This document shows, piece after piece, positions 18,418-26,577 of a stretch of 64,000 bases of DNA. The translations under genes were made by a program, and so were the position numbers. The notes beneath the pieces were generated by a model. That model was given only the letters and a program-made list of their open reading frames with translations. It did not search any database and was not told the DNA's origin. Positions within the stretch are counted from its first letter, which is position 1; each line of letters opens with the position of its first letter. Location: NCBI GenBank assembly GCA_002294185.1, contig DBFD01000046.1, positions 1 to 64,000 on the forward strand. The letters are read 5' to 3'. This DNA comes from Paracoccus sp. UBA889. GTDB taxonomy: Bacteria; Pseudomonadota; Alphaproteobacteria; Rhodobacterales; Rhodobacteraceae.

Positions 18418-19305
18418 TCAACGATTCGGCCACAATCCCGCGTGACGGTTCACGTCCTTGTAGAGAAGATAGCGGAACCGCCCCGGCCCGCCCGCATAGC
18501 AGGCCTGCGGGCAGAAGGCGCGCAACCACATGAAGTCGCCGGGGCCGACCTCGACCCAGTCGCGGTTCAGGCGATAGACGGCCTTGCCCTCCAACACGAA
18601 CAGCCCGTGTTCCATCACGTGCGTTTCGGCAAAGGGGATCGAGCCGCCGGGTTTGAACGTGACCAGCGTGATGTGCATGTCGTGGCGCAGATCGGCCGGA
18701 TCCATGAACCGCGTCGTGCCCCAGGCGCCGTCGGTATCAGGCATGGGCGAGGGCGGCAGATCCTGTTCCCGCGCGATGATCGGATCGGGCCTGTCGAGTC
18801 CCGCACAGGGCTGCCACCGCTTGCGCCACCAGTGAAAGCCGGTCGGGCCGGGCGTCACGTTGCGCACCCGCCATGGCGTTCCCGCCGGGATATAGGCAAA
18901 GCCGCCCGGTTTCAGCAGGTGATCGGCACCGTCGATGGTGACGCGCAATTCGCCGCCGGTGACAAAGACCGCGTGCTGCACTTCGGGATCGTCATCGGGG
19001 GCGACGCTGCCGCCGCCCTCGGCCAGTTCGACGACATATTGGCTGAACGTCTCGGCAAAGCCGGACAATGGCCGGGCCAGCATCCACATCCGCATCCCGT
19101 CCCATCCCGGCAGGTAGGAGGTCACGATGTCGCGCATCACCGTGCGGGGGATGACGGCATAGGCCTCGGTGAAGACGGCCGTGTCGGTGGTCAGGCCGGT
19201 CTGCGGCGGCAGGCCCGCGACGGGGCCGGCATAGGGCCCGGACACATCCGCTTCGACGATGGTGGCCGGATCGCCGGTGGGGGCACCTTTCGGGGGCTGG
19301 TTCAT
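18418..19305 (-). CDS. allE: (S)-ureidoglycine aminohydrolase
   Basis: This 295-residue bicupin protein matches ureidoglycine aminohydrolase, which releases ammonia from (S)-ureidoglycine to give (S)-ureidoglycolate in purine-ring breakdown. Recognisable stretches are FTEAYAVIPRTVMRDIVTSYLPGW near the N terminus, VFVTGGELRV and GGFAYIPAGTPW in the first cupin, and ETHVMEHGLFVLEGKAVYRLN plus GDFMWLRAFCPQACYAGG in the second, where the Mn ligands sit. Its ATG overlaps the stop of the allantoinase fusion (ATGA), so both are one operon. Confidence 0.9.
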   Translation of the reverse strand: MNQPPKGAPTGDPATIVEADVSGPYAGPVAGLPPQTGLTTDTAVFTEAYAVIPRTVMRDIVTSYLPGWDGMRMWMLARPLSGFAETFSQYVVELAEGGGSVAPDDDPEVQHAVFVTGGELRVTIDGADHLLKPGGFAYIPAGTPWRVRNVTPGPTGFHWWRKRWQPCAGLDRPDPIIAREQDLPPSPMPDTDGAWGTTRFMDPADLRHDMHITLVTFKPGGSIPFAETHVMEHGLFVLEGKAVYRLNRDWVEVGPGDFMWLRAFCPQACYAGGPGRFRYLLYKDVNRHAGLWPNR

Positions 19306-20708
19306 GGCAGAAGATCCTTCAGGCGAAGTTCGGCGATGCGCATGACCTGTTTTTCGGCCTCGGCGCGTTCGGTTTCGGTATTGTTGTCCACCCGCGCCCG
19401 CATGGCGGCCTGGATGCCGGGCTTGTCGTAATCGCGCACTGCGATGATGAAGGGAAAGCCGTGCCTGGCGACATAGGCGTCGTTCAGCCGCGTGAACTCG
19501 GCCCGTTCGGCATCGGTCAGGCTGTCCAGCCCGGCGCTGGCCTGTTCGGAGGTGCTTTCCGCCGTCAGCTTCTTCGCCGCCGCCAGCTTGCCGGCAAGGT
19601 CCGGATGCGCCCTCAGCACGTCCAGGCGGGCCTGATCGTCGGCCGAACGAAAGATCTGCGCCATCCGCCGCGCCAGCCCGCGGGCGCTGTCATGGACCGC
19701 GCCCATCTCGGCGCGGTGGACACGCTCGGCCACCCAAGGGGAATGTTCGTAGATGCCGCCGAATTTCAGCACGAAGGCGTCGCGGCTCATCTGCGAGGGA
19801 CGTTCGCGCGGTTTCCAGGGATGGGTCTCGGCCCAGTGGCGCGCGATGTCGAGGCGGGTGGCGAACCACACGCCCTCATGCGCGCGGGCGTGATCGAGGA
19901 AGCGCCGGATCGCCATGGCCCGACCCGGGCGCCCCGCAAGGCGGCAATGCAGGCCGATCGACATCATCTTCGGCGCGCCGGCCTGACCTTCGGCATAGAG
20001 AATGTCGAAACTGTCGCGCAGGTAATCGAAGAACTCGACCCCGGTGCCGAAGCCCTGACCCGACGAGAACCGCATGTCGTTGGCGTCCATCGTATAGGGC
20101 ACCATCAATTGCGGGCGTTCCTGATGGACATGCCAATAGGGCAGGTCGTCGGCGATGGTGTCGGCCAGATAGGCAAAGCCGCCTTCCTCGCAGCCAAGCG
20201 CGACCGTGTTCATCGAGGTGCGGCCCTGGTAGAAGCCAAGGGGACGTTCCCCGGTGATGCGCCTGTGCAGGTCGACGGCCCGGGCGATGTGATCGGCCTC
20301 GACCTCGCGCGGGACGTCCTTGTAGTCGATCCATTTCAGCCCGTGGGTGGCGATCTCCCAGCCCGCCTCCTGCATGGCGGCGACCTGTTCGGGCGCGCGT
20401 TCCAGCGCGGTGGCGACGCCGTAGACGGTGATCGGCAGATCCTTCAGCATCCGGTGCAGGCGCCAGAATCCGGCCCGTGCACCGTAGTCGTAGATCGATT
20501 CCATGTTCCAGTGCCGCTGGCCGGGCCAGGCCTGGGCGCCGATGATCTCGGACAGGAAGGCCTCGGAGGCGGCATCGCCGTGCTCGATGCTGTTCTCGCC
20601 GCCCTCTTCGTAGTTCATCACGATCTGGACCGCGATCCGCGCGCCGCCCGGCCATTGCGGATCGGGTGGGGTTTCGCCATATCCTCGCAGGTCGCGGCTG
20701 TAGCGCAT
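19302..20708 (-). CDS. puuE: Allantoinase (PuuE type) fused to OHCU decarboxylase (UraD)
   Basis: The 468-residue protein joins two purine-catabolic enzymes. Residues 1-300 are a polysaccharide-deacetylase-like, metal-independent allantoinase (YGETPPDPQWPGGARIAVQIVMNYEEGGE, THGLKWIDYKDV, GFYQGRTSMNT). From about residue 310 follows 2-oxo-4-hydroxy-4-carboxy-5-ureidoimidazoline decarboxylase (FGGIYEHSPWVAERV, LRAHPDLAGKLA with the catalytic His, and RHGFPFIIAVR). This fusion is known in alphaproteobacteria. Together it makes allantoin from OHCU and opens it to allantoate. Urate oxidase and HIU hydrolase are not in the window. Confidence 0.93.
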   Translation of the reverse strand: MRYSRDLRGYGETPPDPQWPGGARIAVQIVMNYEEGGENSIEHGDAASEAFLSEIIGAQAWPGQRHWNMESIYDYGARAGFWRLHRMLKDLPITVYGVATALERAPEQVAAMQEAGWEIATHGLKWIDYKDVPREVEADHIARAVDLHRRITGERPLGFYQGRTSMNTVALGCEEGGFAYLADTIADDLPYWHVHQERPQLMVPYTMDANDMRFSSGQGFGTGVEFFDYLRDSFDILYAEGQAGAPKMMSIGLHCRLAGRPGRAMAIRRFLDHARAHEGVWFATRLDIARHWAETHPWKPRERPSQMSRDAFVLKFGGIYEHSPWVAERVHRAEMGAVHDSARGLARRMAQIFRSADDQARLDVLRAHPDLAGKLAAAKKLTAESTSEQASAGLDSLTDAERAEFTRLNDAYVARHGFPFIIAVRDYDKPGIQAAMRARVDNNTETERAEAEKQVMRIAELRLKDLLP

Positions 20709-20813
20709 CGTGATGTCCTTCCCTTGGCTGGTTTCACAAGACCCGTCCGGGCCGCGCCGGGCAAGTCGGCAAGTCCGAAATTCTGTATCAACAAATCGAC
20801 AAAGATCGCGGCG

Positions 20814-20834
20814 CTTTCAATCCCGCATTGAAAG
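20814..20834. promoter_or_regulatory. Perfect 8-5-8 inverted repeat between puuE and the purine permease
   Basis: CTTTCAAT and ATTGAAAG flank a CCCGC spacer in the 216-bp region between the divergent allantoinase fusion and the NCS2 permease. An AT-rich stretch lies next to it (TTCTGTATCAACAAATC). The site could be bound by a purine-responsive repressor controlling both directions. The regulator gene is not in the window. Confidence 0.5.
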
Positions 20835-20924
20835 ACTTGCGGGCCGGGCGCGATTGTGAAGCCATTTCCCCGACCCATACAATCCGCGTCGATGGCGGCG
20901 GGGAGAGCCGCGGGGAGGATCATC

Positions 20925-22226
20925 ATGGAACGACTATTCAAGCTGACCGAAACCGGCAGCAATATCCGCACCGAGATCATTGCGGGCCTGACCACCTTTC
21001 TGACGATGGCCTATATCATCTTCGTCAATCCCGACATCCTGTCCTCGACCGGCATGGATCGCGACGCGGTCTTCGTGGCAACCTGCCTGGCCGCGGCGAT
21101 CGGGTCGCTGGTCATGGGGCTTTGGGCCAACTGGCCCATCGGCATGGCGCCGGGCATGGGGCTGAACGCCTTCTTCGCCTTCACCGTCGTCGGCGCGATG
21201 GGGTTCACCTGGCAGCAGGCCCTGGGCGCGGTCTTCATCTCGGGCCTGATCTTCCTGTTCCTGTCGGTGACCGGGATCCGGCGCTGGCTGATCGGCGGGA
21301 TTCCGGTGTCCATGCGCAGCGCCATCGCCGCCGGCATCGGGCTGTTCCTGGCGATCATCGCGATGAAATCCTCGGGTATCGTGGTGGCCAGCCCGGCGAC
21401 CTTCGTGACGCTGGGCGATCTGACCCAGGCGGGCACGCTGCTGACCATCGCGGGCTTCTTCATCATCGCGGCACTGGATGCACTGAAGGTTCCGGGCGCG
21501 ATCCTGATCGGGATCCTGCTTGTCACCGTCGCCTCGATCCTGCTGGGCGTCAGCCAGTTTACCGGCATCATGTCCACGCCGCCCTCGATCGCGCCCACCT
21601 TCATGCAGCTTGACCTTCTGGGCGCACTGAGCTTCGGGATATTCCATGTCGTCCTGGTCATGGTCCTGGTCGAGATTTTCGACGCCACCGGCACCCTGAT
21701 CGGCGTGGCCAAGCGTGCCGGCCTGCTGGTCGAGGGGCCGACCCATACCAACAAGAACCTGGGCCGGGCGCTGATGGCCGATTCGACGGCTATCCTGGCC
21801 GGTTCGATGCTGGGCACGTCCTCTACCACCGCCTATGCCGAAAGCGCCTCGGGCGTCGCGGCGGGCGGGCGGACCGGCCTGACCGCGCTGGTCGTGGCGG
21901 GATTGTTCCTGCTGGCGATGTTCTTCGCGCCGCTGGCGGGGGCCGTGCCGGCCTATGCGACGGCGCCGGCATTGCTGTATGTCGCGTCGCTGATGGTGCG
22001 CGAACTGGCCGAGATCGACTGGACCGATGTCACCGAAAGCGCGCCAGCCGTGCTGACCGCGATCGCCATGCCCTTCACCTATTCCATTGCCAATGGCCTG
22101 GCTTTCGGCTTCGTCAGCTACGCGGTGCTGAAGCTGCTGACCGGCCGCGCGCGCGAGGTTCACGCGGCGACCTGGATCGTGGCGGGGCTGTTCGTGATCC
22201 GCTTTGCCTTCTTCCCCGAAGGCTAG
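20925..22226 (+). CDS. NCS2-family purine permease (AzgA-like)
   Basis: A 433-residue inner-membrane permease of the AzgA branch of NCS2, which take up hypoxanthine, guanine or adenine. Signatures are TEIIAGLTTFLTMAYIIFVNP at the start, PIGMAPGMGLNAFFAFTVV, the substrate motif LVEIFDATGTLIGVAKRAGL near residue 250, and GTSSTTAYAESASGVAAGGRTG. GGGGAGG precedes the ATG at 20925. The divergent ureide genes make a purine substrate likely. Confidence 0.92.
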   Translation: MERLFKLTETGSNIRTEIIAGLTTFLTMAYIIFVNPDILSSTGMDRDAVFVATCLAAAIGSLVMGLWANWPIGMAPGMGLNAFFAFTVVGAMGFTWQQALGAVFISGLIFLFLSVTGIRRWLIGGIPVSMRSAIAAGIGLFLAIIAMKSSGIVVASPATFVTLGDLTQAGTLLTIAGFFIIAALDALKVPGAILIGILLVTVASILLGVSQFTGIMSTPPSIAPTFMQLDLLGALSFGIFHVVLVMVLVEIFDATGTLIGVAKRAGLLVEGPTHTNKNLGRALMADSTAILAGSMLGTSSTTAYAESASGVAAGGRTGLTALVVAGLFLLAMFFAPLAGAVPAYATAPALLYVASLMVRELAEIDWTDVTESAPAVLTAIAMPFTYSIANGLAFGFVSYAVLKLLTGRAREVHAATWIVAGLFVIRFAFFPEG

Positions 22227-22373
22227 GGCCGGACAAGGATCGCGGCCATCGGCGGCGCCCGGCCGGAATGGGCCCGGACGCCGCCCTCGTTTCCGGCCCG
22301 CGGCATGTTTCCGGGCTTGCACCCGGCGCCGCATGTCCTAGGCTCGGCCCCGCGACAACAGGGGAACGAAAAC

Positions 22374-23663
22374 ATGGACTGGATGGCACGGGCGACGTCG
22401 ATCGTGGGCGGGGCGATGGTGCTGCTGAGGCGCGGGGCGGCGCCGAAATCGCAGGCGACGGGGCAGTCACCCACCATCCCCGAAGCCAGGAAACAGGGCA
22501 TCATGACGCTGAAGATGCCGACCGCGAAGGGTTGGGTGGGCGACCACAAGCCCACCGCCGCGCCCGGCCTGAAGGTCAATGCCTTCGCCCGCGATCTGAT
22601 CCATCCCCGCTGGATCGAGGTCCTGCCCAATGGCGATGTCCTGGTGGCCGAGGCGCTGCAGGAGGAAAGCCCGCCGCGCAAGCTGATGGATCACGCCATG
22701 CAGGCCACGATGCGGCGGGCGAAGGCCATCGGCCAGAGCCCCAACCGCATCACGCTGTGGCGCGACGGCGACGGCGACGGCGTGGCCGAGACGCGACATG
22801 TCTTCGTGCAGAACCAGAACCAGCCCTTCGGCATGGCCATGGTCGACGGCACCTTCTATGTCGGCAATACCGACGGGATCGTGGCCTTCGACTACACCGA
22901 AGGCGCGGACCGGCTGCAGGGTCCGGGCCGCAAGCTGGTCGATTTCAAGCCCGGCGGCCACTGGACCCGCAGCCTGATCGTCAGCCCCGATCACAGCAGG
23001 ATCTATGCCGGCGTCGGATCGCTGACGAATATCGGCGACGAGGGCCTGGAGGCCGAGGAAGGCCGCGCCGCGATCTGGGAACTGGATCTGGCCAGCGGAA
23101 AGGCGCGCATCTTCGCCTCCGGGTTGCGCAACCCGGTCGGCATGGCCTGGCAGCCCGACACCGCGACTCTGTGGACCGTTGTCAACGAACGTGACGGGCT
23201 GGGCGACGAGACGCCGCCGGATTACCTGACCTCGGTGCAGGAAGGCGGCTTCTACGGCTGGCCCTATTGCTATTGGGACCGGATCGTCGACGACCGGGTG
23301 CCGCAGGATCCGGATCTGGTCGCCCGCGCCATCAAGCCGGATTACGCGCTGGGCGGGCACACCGCCTCGTTGGGACTGTGCTGGATGCCGGACCAGACCT
23401 TGCCCGGATTCGGCGAGGGCATGGTGATCGGCCAGCACGGATCCTGGAACCGCTCGACGCTCAGCGGCTATCGCATGATCTTCGTGCCCTTCGCCGAGGG
23501 CAGACCCTCGGGACCGCCGCGCGACATCCTGTGGGGCTTTCTGTCCGAGGACGAGAAATTCTCCTATGGACGGCCGGTCGGCGTGGCCATAGGACCGGAC
23601 CGCCGATCGCTGCTGATGGCGGACGATGTGGGCGACGTGATCTGGCGCGTCAGCGCGGCATAA
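22374..23663 (+). CDS. Sorbosone dehydrogenase-like (PQQ-type six-bladed propeller) protein
   Basis: The 429-residue product matches the L-sorbosone dehydrogenase / soluble glucose dehydrogenase-like family. Markers are ARDLIHPRWIEVLPNGDVLVAEA, NPFGMAM-like QPFGMAMVDGTFYVGNTDG, IYAGVGSLTNIGDEG, FASGLRNPVGMAWQPDT, DYLTSVQEGGFYGWPYC and GQHGSWNRS. These form propeller blades holding PQQ and Ca2+ in related enzymes. The start has a GGGGAACG site; the N terminus has a short hydrophobic stretch (SIVGGAMVLL) but no clear signal peptide, which is odd for a PQQ enzyme. The natural substrate is unknown. Confidence 0.82.
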   Translation: MDWMARATSIVGGAMVLLRRGAAPKSQATGQSPTIPEARKQGIMTLKMPTAKGWVGDHKPTAAPGLKVNAFARDLIHPRWIEVLPNGDVLVAEALQEESPPRKLMDHAMQATMRRAKAIGQSPNRITLWRDGDGDGVAETRHVFVQNQNQPFGMAMVDGTFYVGNTDGIVAFDYTEGADRLQGPGRKLVDFKPGGHWTRSLIVSPDHSRIYAGVGSLTNIGDEGLEAEEGRAAIWELDLASGKARIFASGLRNPVGMAWQPDTATLWTVVNERDGLGDETPPDYLTSVQEGGFYGWPYCYWDRIVDDRVPQDPDLVARAIKPDYALGGHTASLGLCWMPDQTLPGFGEGMVIGQHGSWNRSTLSGYRMIFVPFAEGRPSGPPRDILWGFLSEDEKFSYGRPVGVAIGPDRRSLLMADDVGDVIWRVSAA

Positions 23664-23747
23664 CCGCCCGGCAGCGGCGCGGCGTCCGTGTCGTTCGCCT
23701 GGGAGGACCGTGACGGAACAGGATCCCGCAGCCGGACGTTGCCCGAC

Positions 23748-24551
23748 ATGACGACCGACCCTTTCGCCGCCCTTGCCGCAAGGCCCGGAGGCGCGCTTGC
23801 CCTGCTGATCGCGGCCGAGGGCGGTTTTCCGCGCAGGCCCGGGGCGGCCATGGCGCTGTGGCCGGATGGCGGCCGGGTCGGCCGGCTCGGCGCGGGCTGC
23901 ATCGACGCCGACATCGCGGGCCATGTCGGCGCGGCCCGTGCCGTCACCCATCTGACCTATGGGCTGGGCGGGCCGATTGACCTGCCCTTGCCCTGCGGCG
24001 GAACCGTGCACATCGCACTGATCCAGCGTCCCGATCCGGTCTGGCTGGCTGCCATCGGCGCGGACAGTGCCGCCCGGCGCACCGGCCGCTGGCGCATCGA
24101 TCTTGTCACCGGGGCGGCCTCCCGCGACGCAGCGACGGGCTTTGCGCTGGTCCTGCCGCCACCGCCCGCGGTGATCCTGCACGGCGAGGGCGACGAGGCC
24201 GAAGCTCTGGCGTCCATGGTCGCCGCGCTCGATCTGCCCTGCCACCGGGGCGAAAAGGCTCCGCCGCCGGACGCCCAGAGCGCCGTCGTGACGCTGTTTC
24301 ACGACCATGACCGGGAATTGCCTCCCCTGCGCGCGGCGCTGGCCTCGCCCGCCTTCTATATCGGCGCGCTCGGATCGCGACGGGCACAGCTTGCGCGTCA
24401 GGCGGCCCTTCGCGAGACGGGGATCGACGAGGCGGCGCTGGTCCGTCTGCGCGGCCCGATCGGCGTCGTCAGCCCCGTGCGCGAACCGCGTCTTCTGGCC
24501 GCCTCGGTCCTGACCGAGATCCTGGCCGCCTATGATGCACAGTTCGGATGA
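23748..24551 (+). CDS. XdhC-family protein (molybdenum-enzyme maturation)
   Basis: A 267-residue protein of the XdhC/CoxI family, which helps load sulfurated molybdenum cofactor into xanthine-oxidase-type enzymes. The N-terminal domain has GAGCIDADIAGHVGAAR, the counterpart of the usual GGCVE segment. The C-terminal Rossmann-like domain ends with AFYIGALGSRRAQLARQAAL and GVVSPVREPRLLAASVLTEILA. It overlaps the next gene by 4 bp. No molybdoenzyme subunits are in the window. Confidence 0.82.
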   Translation: MTTDPFAALAARPGGALALLIAAEGGFPRRPGAAMALWPDGGRVGRLGAGCIDADIAGHVGAARAVTHLTYGLGGPIDLPLPCGGTVHIALIQRPDPVWLAAIGADSAARRTGRWRIDLVTGAASRDAATGFALVLPPPPAVILHGEGDEAEALASMVAALDLPCHRGEKAPPPDAQSAVVTLFHDHDRELPPLRAALASPAFYIGALGSRRAQLARQAALRETGIDEAALVRLRGPIGVVSPVREPRLLAASVLTEILAAYDAQFG

Positions 24552-25180
24552 TCCGCGCCGGGCTGCTGCTGGCCGCTGGCGCCTCGCGCCGCTTCGGACC
24601 CAAGGACAAGCTGCTGAGCCCGCTTCGCGGCCGCCCGCTGATCGCCCACGCCGCCGAGGCGATGCGCAGGGCGGCGCTGGACCGCCGTATCGCAGTCATC
24701 GCCAATCCGGACCTGGCGCCTCATCTGGCCGGCTTCGAGATCGTGGCCGTCGCCCCGGGCGGGCAGTCCGACAGCCTGCGTGCGGGACTGGCCGCCGCGG
24801 GCCGTCCGGACCTCTTGCTGATCGCGCTGGCCGACATGCCCTTCGTCAGCGCAAGACATCTGGACCGGGTTGTCGCCGCTGCCAGCGACACGATGCCCTC
24901 GGCCAGCCGCGACCGCGGCCCGCCCATGCCGCCGGCCTGTTTTCCGGCGGCCTGGCTGCCAAGACTGGCGGCCTTGAAAGGCGACCGGGGCGCGGGCCCG
25001 CTGATCGGGGATCTGCCGCCGGCGGCGGTGATCGAGGCCGCCGGTCAACTGGCCGATATCGACACGGTGAACGATCTCGCCCGGATCCGGCGCGCAACCC
25101 GGCCGGCCCGCCTTTCGCACTCTTCTCAAATACCTCGGGGGTCCGGGGGCGGCGCCCCCGGCCGTCGCGGGACGCGATAA
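24548..25180 (+). CDS. MobA/MocA-like nucleotidyltransferase
   Basis: This 210-residue protein begins with AGLLLAAGASRRFGPKDKLL, the nucleotide-binding loop of molybdenum-cofactor nucleotidyltransferases (MocA/MobA group), and has LIALADMPFVSARHLD with the metal-binding Asp, then CFPAAWLPRLAALKGDRGAGPLI. With the overlapping XdhC gene it should make cytosine-dinucleotide cofactor for a xanthine- or CO-dehydrogenase-type enzyme. The last about 21 residues (from SHSSQIP) are encoded by an intergenic hairpin repeat and look like an acquired tail. Confidence 0.85.
   Translation: MIRAGLLLAAGASRRFGPKDKLLSPLRGRPLIAHAAEAMRRAALDRRIAVIANPDLAPHLAGFEIVAVAPGGQSDSLRAGLAAAGRPDLLLIALADMPFVSARHLDRVVAAASDTMPSASRDRGPPMPPACFPAAWLPRLAALKGDRGAGPLIGDLPPAAVIEAAGQLADIDTVNDLARIRRATRPARLSHSSQIPRGSGGGAPGRRGTR
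25117..25165 (-). terminator. Hairpin plus GGTATTT-box element, copy 2
   Basis: Downstream of the leftward aminotransferase gene, the minus strand reads GGGGGCGCCGCCCCC and then GGACCCCCGAGGTATTTGAG. It matches copy 1 (2328-2380) closely, including the GCACTCTT on the plus strand. Here it is also read as the C-terminal coding end of the rightward MobA-like gene. Confidence 0.55.
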
Positions 25181-25181
25181 G

Positions 25182-26552
25182 CTATCCCAGAACCTCGGTG
25201 ATCGCGTCCTTCGTCACCGACACGATCTGATCGGCCTCGGACTTCGTCAGGCACAAGGGCGGCGCGAATCCCAGAATGTCGCCCTGCGGCATGGCCCGCG
25301 CGATCACGCCGCGTTTCAGCATCGCGGCCACGACCTTGGCGCCCTTGCCATCGGCAGCCTCGAAGAAGATGCGTTTTTCCTTGTCCGCGACCAGTTCCAC
25401 CGCGCACAGCATCCCTTCGCCGCGAACCTCGCCGACATGACGATGGCCGCCGACCTGCTCGCGCATGTTCTGCCAGAAGTAATTGCCGGTCTCGCCGGCA
25501 TTCTGCACCAGTCCAAGGTGGTCGATCAGCTTCAGGTTGGCGATTCCCGCCGCCGCGCCGATCGGATGGGCCGAATAGGTCCAGCCATGTCCCAGCACGC
25601 CGTATTCGTCCGTTCCACGCGTCAGCACGTCCCACATGCGCTGACCCACGATGCTGGCCGACAGCGGCGCATAGGCGCTGGTCAAGCCCTTGGCGCTGGT
25701 GATCAGGTCGGGCTTCATCGCGTAATGATCGCTGCCGAACATGCTGCCCAGACGCCCGAACCCCGTGACCACCTCATCCGCGATCAGCAGGATGTCGTGG
25801 CGGTCCAGCACCTTCTGGATCGCGGGCCAGTAGCCGGCGGGCGGCGGCACGATGCCGCCCGTGCCCAGGACCGGCTCGCCGATGAAGGCGGCGATCGTGT
25901 CGGCGCCCTCGGCGGCGATCAGGTCTTCCAGCTTTTCGACGCAATAGGCGGTGAAATCGGACTCGGACATGGCCAGGTCGGGTCGGCGGTAAGGATAGGG
26001 CGCCTCGGTATGGATCACCTGCGCCAGCGGCAGATCGAATTTCTTGTGAAACAGGTCCAGCCCGGTCAGGCTGCCGGTCATCAGGCCCGAACCGTGATAG
26101 CCGCGCCAGCGCGAGATGATCTTCTTCTTCTCGGGCCGGCCCAGGATGTTGTTGTAATACCAGACCAGCTTGATGTTGGTTTCATTCGCGTCCGAGCCGC
26201 CAAGCCCGAAATAGACCCGCGCCATACCTTCGGGCGCGCGCTCCATCACCATCCTGGCCAGAGTGATGCTGGCCTCCGAGCCGTGTCCCGCATAGGCGTG
26301 GTAATAGGACAGTTCGCGCGCCTGATCGGCGATGGCTTCGGCGATCTCCTTGCGCCCATAGCCGACATTCACGCAGTAAAGCCCGGCGAACCCGTCCAGC
26401 AGGCGGTTGCCGTCGCGGTCGGTGATGAAAACGCCCTCACCGCCGGTCACGATCCGCTGCGGGCCCTCGCCTCGCGCGAATTGACCCAGATTGGTCGAAG
26501 GATGGAAAAAGCTCTCGCGGTCCCACTTCGCCAGTTCGTCATTGGTCAGCAT
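25182..26552 (-). CDS. doeD: Diaminobutyrate aminotransferase, ectoine catabolism (DoeD/Atf)
   Basis: A 456-residue class-III PLP aminotransferase. The PLP lysine is in [14 protein letters not shown] (Lys288), with [15 protein letters not shown] before it; [21 protein letters not shown] and RWRGYHGSG are typical. Alone it would resemble GABA or putrescine aminotransferases (SpuC-like). Its linkage to ssd, asnR and the ueh/eut/doe genes matches the atf gene of Rhodobacterales ectoine clusters, where it should turn L-2,4-diaminobutyrate into aspartate semialdehyde. The ATG at 26550-26552 follows AAAGGAAAC. Confidence 0.88.
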   Translation of the reverse strand: MLTNDELAKWDRESFFHPSTNLGQFARGEGPQRIVTGGEGVFITDRDGNRLLDGFAGLYCVNVGYGRKEIAEAIADQARELSYYHAYAGHGSEASITLARMVMERAPEGMARVYFGLGGSDANETNIKLVWYYNNILGRPEKKKIISRWRGYHGSGLMTGSLTGLDLFHKKFDLPLAQVIHTEAPYPYRRPDLAMSESDFTAYCVEKLEDLIAAEGADTIAAFIGEPVLGTGGIVPPPAGYWPAIQKVLDRHDILLIADEVVTGFGRLGSMFGSDHYAMKPDLITSAKGLTSAYAPLSASIVGQRMWDVLTRGTDEYGVLGHGWTYSAHPIGAAAGIANLKLIDHLGLVQNAGETGNYFWQNMREQVGGHRHVGEVRGEGMLCAVELVADKEKRIFFEAADGKGAKVVAAMLKRGVIARAMPQGDILGFAPPLCLTKSEADQIVSVTKDAITEVLG

Positions 26553-26577
26553 CTCGTTTCCTTTCATCGCCGGTGGT

